From NCBI GenBank assembly GCA_033439795.1, contig JAUTDP010000015.1:1240001-1304000 (forward strand): 64,000 nt of DNA. The letters are read 5' to 3'. This DNA is from Sordaria brevicollis (Eukaryota; Ascomycota; Sordariomycetes; Sordariales; Sordariaceae). Of the stretch, positions 54,780 to 64,000 are shown piece by piece (position 1 is the first letter of the stretch; the number at the start of each line of letters is the position of its first letter). The translations under genes and the position numbers were made by a program. The notes under the pieces were generated by a model. That model was not told where the DNA came from. It did not search any database and was given only the letters and a program-made list of their open reading frames with translations.

Positions 54780-57452
54780 GTTGGTGTGTTGTGTTTCTGA
54801 TGAATGTTGATAATATCGTTGTTGTCGACGTCGTCGTTTTGTTCTGATCTTTTGGTCTTCAACGAATGACTCTTTTCTTTTCCCTTTCTTTCCTTCTTCC
54901 CTTCTCAAAGAGTGGCTGTTTCTCCGTTCTTTCGACACCGTCCGTAAAACGAGGGGAGGGATGGCGCAAAGGGGAGTAAACAAAAGCGAGTGTCTACGGG
55001 CAAACCGAGAGATGGAAGGACCGATAAAAAAAAAAGAGCGTGGGCGAAAAGAAACGGGGATTCTATTCGCGATATACTACAAAAATGAGTGACTGGTGGA
55101 TTGACGACAAGCGACTCGCACCGGAAGGACGGGACTTTTTTCGTTGTGGAGAGAGAGAGAGGACGGAGAGGACGGGGAAGAAGACTCTGGAGATGAGTTG
55201 GGATGGCTAGAGTTTAGGGGGGGTGAGGTCGTCCAAGTACGAGGAGGTACAAGGTACGGGCGCCGGATACCAAGCCAGGAAAGGCTACGATTGGCTGGAT
55301 CGACTGACAGCGCCTCTTTTACCTCGGAAGGGATGGACGGCGCTGCTCGGGGATGCTGGTCGCCAGCGAACCATGAGACCCAAAAGAGACAAGACAGCCC
55401 ATGAAGGCCGATGAAGGCCCACGAAAGGTCCCACGATCGGTGCATGATATGCCGCTGCCACCTGCAAATCACAAACTTTATGCCGCTGAGATCTGCCCGG
55501 CCGCAGCTGGAGACATGGGAAGATTCCGCCCTCCGGCTACAGCGTCGACGAGACGAGACGACGACAACGTCCATTCCTGGAAATCTCATGGACGTGGACG
55601 CAGGACGGACGGCAAAAGGCCGGCAGGACAACGGCCAGATCGTGGAGAAAAGGACCAGCAGCCAGGGGTGAGAGGAAAGTTTGATGCTTGGAGGGGGTTA
55701 CCCTTTTGGGAGGCCGTCTAAAAGCGTCTCATGTCTCGAAAGGAGACGACCAAGAAGATCCCAAGAAGTCTCATTTCAAAACTGACAGGGAGACGGGCGA
55801 GGATCTGTTTTTCAGGGTTAGCTAAGGGAGCATCAGGGTTATATGAGAGAGAGGCGGAGTTTTGGTGGTGTGGTGACTAGTGGGCGAAAAGGGGCGAGCC
55901 GAGGGAGGGTCGTGGAGCAACCAAGACCAAAAAATAAATGAACAGGCCATTCGGGGCTGGGCCAGCCAGGGGTTGCCGGTATTGCTGTGATTTCTTTTCT
56001 AATTGATCCGACACCCACTCTCAATTCAACCTCGTGGGTTTCCATAAATGAACCGAACCCACTTGGCGTCGTTGATGCAGCGATGCCAGCGATGCCCGTA
56101 TACAAGTCCCTTTTTCTGTTATAAATCGCCGCAGGCTACAGCCAATGTTGTTGGTGTTGTTGTTGTTGTTGTTGTGTTGAATGGAAACAGTCGGTGAGAA
56201 TTGATGAAGGTGGTGGAGGAGGATGGTAAGACGGATGGAAACATTGTAAAAAGATGCTGACAGGGAGGTGTGACAGCCTGCTAGTGTCAAATGTTGGTGT
56301 TCACTCAATGTTACCCAGCTTGCATGATCCAATGCAGGAACAAAGTTATCCGAACACTTTGCTGACCACAGTGCCCTAACGACGGCCATTGTACCTGCCG
56401 GACACAGTGTGTGTTGAGGACTGCGTAATGTAACGTAAAGTATGTAAGTTACCTTATCGCGTGCTTATCTGTGCCTGTACTTGTACTTGTATCGCGGCGG
56501 CATCAAGCGGGACGGGAAGTGGGAGCCCGTATGTAAGGATGTGCAGATTTATACATACCTCTAGGTAGAGGTAGAATGGAATTGTCTGGCCGATTGTGTC
56601 CTTTACCTGCTGGAATCTTTGATGCCATCATTGGCTATCGAGATGCAATTCAAGATCTAAGTGTAACGGAAATGGTAAAATGGAAATTTGAATGTTAGAG
56701 ACGGAAGCGCGGCACTGAGCCGGATATTGCCTGTCATCATAGTTCTTCATTCATAGGTCCATAACTAATATGAGCGGAAAAGTAGTGTACAATTATGAAT
56801 TATGTATATCGTGTCCTGTGCCGTGTTTAAATCCGCCGCCCGAAAATGGTTACCAACGGACCAACGGTGGAGGGCTTTTGGGCATCCAACTCCAACTCCA
56901 GTCGGTGCCAGCAAGAGCGATGATGGATACGAGCTGTCTCCCGTACCGTGCTTGCCGTCTTAACCCAGAGCGTCATAGTGCAAGTGCTAAATTACGCGAG
57001 ATTTTCTCGAATTTTCCCCCGAGCAGAGAGAAGGAAAGCACGGTCCACTTTGAAGTTCTACCACTGCTGAGTGTCCTCCACTCTGCTCGGCCGGCCAACC
57101 CCTTTCTGGCTGGCCGTGGGACCTGATTTCTCCCGATTCAAGTTCACCATTTGGACAACAGCCCACTGGAGCCCACTCTACCCACCCATTTCCACCACTC
57201 TTTGCCAATCAATCAGAAACCCGGCTATTCGTTCCGTCGTCGGTTCGCTTTCAGCCAGAACACACCCCTGAGCGAGCCCAAGACGGACACTGACAGGACC
57301 CATGGAAGGGTGGTGTTTCTTAGCTCTTTGCTCTGCTGCTGAAGATGACGGACGGGATGGCGACAGAGACAAGAAACGACCAAGATGCAAAAGCGAGACG
57401 TGAAACGCGTCAGAGAACCACCTCGACCATGGTCCAGGAGGGCTCTCGATGC

Positions 57453-57480
57453 GGGGATGGGGATGGGGATGGGGATGGGG
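57453..57480 (+). other. G-quadruplex-type repeat (five GGGG runs)
   Basis: Five runs of four G separated by AT: (GGGGAT)n, 28 bases. This fits the usual G-quadruplex pattern with 2-base loops. Confidence 0.7.
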
Positions 57481-58858
57481 ATGGAAATGATTGATTGCTC
57501 CCTATATCGCCAGTGGCTGTCAAGGGAAGCCCAAAAAAGAACACCTCCAGGACGTGAAGAAAAGCCCCCCGTCACAACCAATACCACACACGGTCAGCCA
57601 ATCCCGATTTCATACATGCCATGCCGTTAGCAGAGTCGCCTTGTCGTGCTTGTTTAACTTGTTCGATGGCTTGTTCTAGCTTAATCCTTATTGGCATGTC
57701 GCAGATCGCCACCTCCCCACTGCAAAAGATTGGGAGGCGTCAGAAACACGACCAGGCTCGCCAGGGCAACACAACACCATATGGCGAGACAACCTGACTG
57801 TAGCACTACAGCCCCGTACGAAAGAGGTCTCGAGAGAGAGGATGACTGCTGGTGCACTACAACGTGGAAGGCTATCCTCTGTGACAAGGCCAGACATCGC
57901 GACATCCGCGATGGGACCGAGAATTGGCAGAATATCACTACTCCTCTGCCAAGCAAAGCGAGCTCCAGCAGGACCAGGCTTCGTTCTCGTACCATGAAAC
58001 TGAACCCATCGGTTGCCGGGTATTCCCCTCCTGTTGCCCGGCTCCGGGCTCCGGGCTGGTTGCTGGTTGCTTGTTGTTGGTTGCTGTGCCTCGTGTCCAT
58101 TGTTCTTGACGATTGGTCTTTCTCATCCGACTATACATCACGTATCGTACGCTGGCTGACTCTCTTGCGACAGACAGACCGGCAGACAGAACTATACACG
58201 ACATCGTTCCTACAAGTCCCCGCCCTCGACCCTCTCTACTAGATCTACCCACGTGCCACTGCCGCGCCGATTAAAAAGTGAATATACACATACAAATATG
58301 TGCCGACGCAGCCACAAGGCACATATATTGGGAAAACACTGAAAAGGCCAGAGCCTCACGCTGCTATTCGCTACAACACTGATAATGGTGGGTGGTAGTT
58401 GGTGGTTCAGTGTCTGGTCGGTGTGGTTGTTCCTGAACGTTCAGGCCTCCCGATTGGCCAATCAGCTCATGATGTTTTTCATCACTGGCCCGTAGGCTGC
58501 CAAGGGCTGCCAAGCTTCCAACCACTCCTCCCACCCAGGCATTGGACTCCAGGCTCCCACATCCCACCTCCCACCTCACCTCACAAATCGGCACAAATCT
58601 CCCAGGCCGCTCGTATCGCACACACTACCGCTGTATCTAGTGGGCATTTCTGCGATGGACATCCACGGAGTCACGGAGACGGGTATATGGCAACCATTGC
58701 GAAGAATGACTTGTGCATACACAACACGGCACACAGCATTCTGCCAGATGAAGCAGTTCGACTTCGACCCTCAATGAAATGCCATATGACCATATCGAAC
58801 CCGGATTGGACTGGTCAGTGCGGCGGAGCAAGTGGTCGCCTTACTATGGTCGCCCAAG

Positions 58859-58898
<40 letters not shown>
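58859..58898 (+). repeat. Long homopolymer A tract (40 bases)
   Basis: Forty consecutive A. It sits inside a spurious open frame as poly-lysine, so it is not coding. The length may vary between isolates or be a sequencing uncertainty. Confidence 0.8.
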
Positions 58899-58903
<5 letters not shown>

Positions 58904-60219
58904 AAAAAAGCCACTGCCTGGAAAAATGTTGTTTTGTGCCAAGACGTTCCGTTGTTCTGTCGCCTCACCCTGGAACCTTTTTTCTGACATTCTACCGCAG
59001 TTCTGCGCTCGCACTGGCCACAAGACCCCTCTTCCAACTCGGAGCGTTCAAACACTTGTTGGCCGTCGGATTGTCCACCATGGTGATCGAATTAGCCAAT
59101 GGCACGGAGATAGCGAAAGTCTACGAATCGAGATGATGGACAATCCAGCGAGAAAAGCACTTTTGGAAAAACACCGAGGAGCGATGGGACTCGCAAAACA
59201 AGGCCTCTCTAGCCTCGACTAGCCGTGCTAGCCATTTGGGGGCCTCCTAGGGCCTCCTTCTAGGGCCTATCGTCGCGAGCCCACCAGTCATCAACAATGC
59301 CCGCGCCAAAACTTTGCCCGTCAAGAGCCCTGTCTGATGGAGATCCGGTGGCGTTCTGCGTAAAACTAAACGCTGTGATTGTGAAAAAAAAAGGGACACT
59401 CTGATCGAGAACAGCCAAAACAAGCTACACTACCAAATGGTGCCAAACGCTCCAAAACAGCCCTGACGCCTGGCGAGGACGCTACTGGGCCATCTGAAAG
59501 GCTTCTTCGTCGCAGAACCACCTGGACGGGTGAGAGAAAGCCGTTGTGCCTCCTTTTCTGGGCTCCTTGGACGTTTCGCTGGTGGGCCGTTCGGACGACA
59601 TGACACCCTAGACACCGCCGAATAGGGGCCGCACAGTATTTGATTCCATCGCTTGACGGCGAGTGGGCCAGACGGCGCCCCCTATCGTGCCCCCTTATTC
59701 GCTGCTACTGGTCGACGGCCCCCTGTCCACCGTGCATCACAAATGGGCGGAAGACACGGATGCGCCAACAACCATGAACGTATCCGAGCTTCTGGCAAGC
59801 CATCAAAGTTGCCCCAGAATGGCTGAAGCCCCTTTCTGCCTGGTGGGCCTCTCAAAAGCTCGAAGTTCATGTCGTGGGGTTGCCAGCCACCAAGGACAAG
59901 GACGGCCAGATCCGTTCGTTACGTATCCAACACCTCGGGCTGCCAGCACATCTTTTCCTCTCCTCAAACTCACGTTCCATATTCTGTATCGTCCTTCATT
60001 CGCGTGGCTTGTGTTGGAGATCTTGGGCCGGTTCCGTCGTCGTCGTTCGTTTTACACACGCTTTACGCCTATTGCATACCTACCTACCGACCGACCTACC
60101 TATCCAACCTATCTACCTATTACCGCTACTACCGCTCCTACTATTACTTATCCCGTCTCTCGTTACAGTACTCAGTTTTTTTCCTGTCGCTCCCCATGAG
60201 GTGGTGAGCGACGGTGACG

Positions 60220-63200
60220 ATGACTCGTCTTGCGTTGTTTTCGATTCGCGCTCTCTTCACATTAGCGACAACCTTCACGCTCACTGACGCCCTCAAATAC
60301 GACCCCAAGGAGATAGCTTACAATCTCAACCGCAACAAAACCGCCACAAATCCTCTCGACTACTGGGGCGACCGAAGAGAGGATGAGCCGGACTTTGAAT
60401 ACTTTCAATCGCCCGATAACTGGCGAGTGCCGTTCTACACCGTCTTCGTCGATCGTTGGATCAACGGAGACCCAGAGAACGATAATATCAATGGCACCCT
60501 TTACGAGACCGATATCATGAGCAATCAGCTCCGATTTGGCGGTGACGTGGAAGGACTAATAGACTCTCTGGATTACATCCAGGGACAGGGAGTCAAGGTA
60601 CGAGCTTTCTTGCTGGAACTGCTGGAATGCCGAGGGACTGACAGAATCACCATAGGGAATCTACATTGCTGGATCCCCCTTTATCAACCAGCCATGGGGT
60701 GCGGATTCGTACTCGGTAGGTCTTCTTTCTCCCACAACGCTTGCAACCTCTTGACAAGGACCAAAAGCTGACGGCCTGTGTTCTGCTAGCCACTGGACTT
60801 GACCCTCCTCGATAAGCATTTCGGTGACATCAAAAAATGGCAAGAGGCCATCGACGCTATTCACGATCATGGCATGTGGGTTATCATGGACAATACAATG
60901 GCAACGTAAGTGACGGGCGGCTTCGTATTCTTCCTCTTCCGATCACGGTGATGGCTGACCTTTCCTCCAGCATGGGTGATCTGATCGGTTTCGAGGGTTA
61001 CCTGAACGAAAGTACACCTTTCCGCGAGGAGGAGCACAAGGTTTTGTGGAAGAGCGATCGGCGTTATTTGGACTTCGACATCGGCAACGACTACAACGAA
61101 ACGTGCGACTACCCCGAGTTTTGGTACGAAGACGGCAAGCGGATCAAGCCCGATACCCTCAAGGGATGCTACAACAGCGACTTCGATCAATATGGTGATA
61201 TTGAGGCTTTCGGTGTTTTCCCCGATTGGCAACGTCAGCTTGCCAAGTTCGCCTCCGTCCAGGATCGTCTCCGCGAATGGAAGCCCGACGTACTTGCTCG
61301 ACTCTCTCGGTTTTCTTGCATGACCATTGGCATGTTGGACATCGACGGTTTCCGTATCGACAAGGCCGTCCAGGTTACGGTTGACGCTCAGGCCCGTTTC
61401 AGCAGCGATATGCGAAAGTGCGCCAAGGAAAAGTTTGGCAAGAAAAACTTCATTGTCGTCGGAGAAATCACGTCTGGTAACACTTTGGGATCTATCTACC
61501 TTGGCCGCGGTCGCGAGCCCGAGCCGGCTAAGGAGCTTTTGGCCGACCAGAAGAAGGCGCTGACTCTCGGCAACGCGACTACCGATGTCTCCAAGTACTT
61601 CGTTCGCGAGAAGGGCAACAGTGCTCTGGATGCTGGCGCGTTCCACTATTCCATCTACCGTTTCATGACCCGCTTCTTGGGCATGAGCGGCAACCTCAGA
61701 GCTGGCTTCGATTTGTCCACGGACTGGATTGAAACTTGGCACGAAATGATCGCAACCAACGACTTCTGGAATGCCAACACCGGAGAATTCGATCCTCGCC
61801 ATCTTTATGGTGCGTCCAACCAGGATGTGTTCCGCTGGCCAGCCATCGAAAAGGGTACCGAGCGCATGCTTCTCGCCTACTTCATCACCACCTTTCTTTT
61901 GCCCGGCGCTCCCCTGATGTATTACGGTGAGGAACAGGAGTTGTACGCTCTGGACGGCACGGCGGAGAACTACGTTTACGGTCGTCAGGCTATGGGTCCT
62001 ACCCCGGCGTGGAGAGCCCATGGCTGTTTCTCGCTGAGCAACGACCTCTACGTCGATTGGCCGATTACCAAGGGGTTGGAAGGTTGCCACGACCCGTCCG
62101 TTGGCTGGGATCACCGCAATCCCGCTGCGCCCGTGCGCAACATCTTGAAGCACATGTTCGCCATGCGTAACTCTACCGAGCTTGGTGCGCTCGAACACGG
62201 TTGGCTGCTCGAGAAGATCTCCAACAAGACCGACTTCACGTTGCTCAGAGGCAGTTCGGAACCTACTGAGCGTGGCATCTGGAGCGTCGTTCGTGGACTG
62301 TTCCCCGGAGTGCAAGACAATCTCAAGGACAAGCCTGTCTGGTTTGTCTACCATAACCGGGAGAACACGACGACCTACACGTTCAACTGCGACAAGAGGG
62401 AGGAGGCGTTCCTTTCACCCTTTGATGCCGGCACCAAGGTCAAGAACCTGATGGACGATGGCGAAATTATCACGCTGCTACCCTCCAACGTCAAGAACAA
62501 CTACACCAACTCGGGCAAGAACATGGGCTGTCTTTCAGAGGTCACCCTGAAGCCTTTCGAGTTCCGTGTCTTTGTTGATGAGCCTGAGGACCGCTGGCTG
62601 CAGCCGGCGCCGATGATCACCAAGTTCACGCCCGGACACGATGTGCCTCTTGACTCCACCAAAGCGAACAAGAAGATTCCCATCGAGTTCTATTTCAATA
62701 CCGAGATGGACTGCGACAGCGTGACCAATGCGGTGACTGCCAAGTTGACGCAAACCGCGGCAGAACCCACGACGCTCAAGTTCCTCAAGCCCGACTGCAC
62801 CAAAGTCACTCTCAAGGATAATGAGAAGATCAAGTATACGGGAGCAATCAACTCGGTCTGGAAGTGGAGTACTACTCTGACAGATGTTGAAGACGGCATC
62901 ATCAAGATCACCGTTTCCCCCAACGCTACTAGCTCCGACAACCGTGTAACCGGCACTCGTGACCACTTCCTCATCAGATTCGGCAAGCCTCAGAATCCCG
63001 TCGTGTGGGGTACTGATGCAACCTACTCGTGGGATCTTCTCCAGAGCGTAACGGGCAATTCGTTTAAGATCAAGCATGCCGCCGCTGGTGCGACCAAATG
63101 GCGCTACAGCACCAACTTCGGATCTACATGGAGCGACTGGGCTGACTATACTGGCGAAGCAAAGCCTGTTACCAAGCAGCCATGGTCGGGAACTGCATTG

Positions 63201-64000
63201 CAGGCCTGGGAGGGCAGCCATATTCAAGTCCAATACTTCAGCAAGCCTTTGGGCTCATCGGCCTTCATCCAGCACTCGGACAAGGGTACCAACTTCCAGC
63301 GTGTGTTCCCGCACGTCAAGCTTCATGGTCCCTTCAACAAGTGGGGTTATGACAGCGGCCTGCCGGGCTCGATGGATCTTGTCGGCCACAACACTTGGTC
63401 GTTGCATTACATGTACGAATGGCCCGCGAACTTCCAGCTCAACGTCTGGGGCATCAACCCCGACAACCAGCCCGATGTCTCCTTCATCTTCGGTGATATT
63501 GATGGTGACCACGTTGTGGACCGCCTTCCTCCCAGCAGTCTTGCCAACAACGTCATCAACATCACCGATCCTCCCCCGATGCCAGCTCTTGCATGGAAGG
63601 TTTACTACAACGACTTGACCTGGACTTACCGTCTGGAGGCCGTTGGCAACATGAACGTTCAGCTTGCTCTTTTCTGGCTCTTCGCCATCGTCCCTGTGGC
63701 GTTGGCTTGCTTGGCTGGCTGGGTCTACGTCACCAGTTTCTACCAGGTCAAGGTTAACAAGTCTGGTTTTGCGGCCAAGGGCTGGATGCCGCTCAAGATT
63801 GGCAACCTCTCGAAGCTCAACATCGCAACTGGCGGCAAGGGCGTTGAGATGAACGCCATTACCCCCCCGCCCCCAAGCAGTGCGCTTGCTCCCATTGGTG
63901 CTGCCGGTGGCCGGAGAACCGTTTTGATTGCCACCATGGAATACAACATTGATGACTTCAAGATCAAGATCAAGATTGGTGGCTTGGGTGTCATGGCCCA
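60220..64000 (+). CDS. ags-1: Alpha-1,3-glucan synthase (5' part; continues beyond the window)
   Basis: Large plasma-membrane enzyme that makes cell-wall alpha-1,3-glucan. Start is the ATG at 60220. Four exons so far: 60220-60597, 60656-60715, 60790-60905 and 60971 onward, open to the edge. A signal peptide (residues 1-24) precedes the amylase-like GH13 domain, with landmarks NWRVPFYTVFVDRWINGDP, MGDLIGFEGYLNE, MLDIDGFRIDKAVQ (nucleophile-type Asp in FRID) and VGEITSG (Glu). A beta-rich central part with one membrane-like segment near 63665-63735 (FWLFAIVPVALACLAGW) follows. The last bases encode KIKIGGLGVMA, the start of the starch-synthase-type GT5 catalytic domain. The remaining GT5 and the multipass C-terminal domain lie outside. 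The gene pairs with the divergent GPI-anchored amylase. Confidence 0.95.

Larger units (their letters stand above)
54780..60219. promoter_or_regulatory. 5.4 kb divergent region between amylase and ags-1
   Basis: Long gene-free stretch between two cell-wall alpha-glucan genes. It contains a (GTT)n tract (56146-56176), five GGGGAT units (57453-57480), a 40-base A run (58859-58898), and CTAC/CGAC-type simple repeats in the ags-1 leader (about 60078-60150). Several open frames of 100-245 codons exist but are low-complexity or run through the A tract. An untranslated leader or non-coding RNA is possible. Confidence 0.5.

Noticed and set aside
55077..55631. 184-codon minus-strand frame upstream of the amylase
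   Set aside because: Ser/Arg/Pro-rich low-complexity translation and no domain; more likely promoter sequence.
58399..59136. 245-codon plus-strand frame upstream of ags-1
   Set aside because: It runs through the 40-base A tract as poly-lysine and has no other protein-like content.

Overview
The window is chromosomal DNA of a filamentous ascomycete, very probably Neurospora or a close Sordariales relative. Three things point there: short GT-AG introns of about 50-110 bases with CTAAC/CTGAC-type branch sites, a typical fungal gene set (alpha-1,3-glucan synthase, secreted esterase with a fungal cellulose-binding module, P450s, MFS transporters), and a 13 kb block destroyed in the style of repeat-induced point mutation (RIP), where CpA/TpG are almost gone while CpG survives. 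Genes are monocistronic on both strands. No rRNA, CRISPR array or prokaryotic feature was seen.

Layout. 1-1737: a P450 (minus, cut at its C-terminal end by the window edge). 2997-4342: secreted CE1 esterase with CBM1 (plus). 4428-7744: two paralogous F-box/ankyrin-like genes (minus), each with one intron at the same place before a short last exon, and a possible third degraded copy near 8.1-8.4 kb. 8765-10249: a MoeA-like protein with altered active-site motifs. 10.7-12.7 kb: two unrecognised membrane-protein genes. 13.64-26.89 kb: the AT-rich block, holding an 11.46 kb Ty3/Gypsy chromovirus-type LTR element (two 306-bp LTRs, 5-bp target duplication) with dead gag, pol and a further coding-like stretch after pol. 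28.2-29.5 kb: a YDG/SRA-domain protein, i.e. a family of methylated-DNA readers, right beside that block. 30.2-32.0 kb: MFS transporter. 34.3-36.1 kb: KsdD-like flavoprotein. 36.26-36.41 kb: a Pol III/tRNA-like gene. 36.9-37.4 kb: secreted cysteine-rich protein. 38.2-39.9 kb and 40.9-41.7 kb: a divergent pair encoding mitochondrial D-lactate dehydrogenase and mitochondrial beta-carbonic anhydrase. 43.2-44.8 kb: a second MFS (ACS-type) transporter. 47.1-49.0 kb: a second P450. 49.4-50.1 kb: a small four-exon gene whose protein carries six Cys-Pro motifs. 53.0-54.8 kb and 60.2 kb to the edge: a GPI-anchored GH13 amylase-type enzyme and the alpha-1,3-glucan synthase ags-1, transcribed away from each other across a 5.4 kb gap.

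Functional links. The amylase/ags-1 pair is the classical cell-wall alpha-glucan module. The lactate dehydrogenase and carbonic anhydrase share a promoter region and both look mitochondrial. The SRA gene beside RIP-mutated DNA is suggestive only. The rest of the genes do not form an evident biosynthetic cluster. All exon boundaries given are my own reading of splice signals and frame, not experimental.
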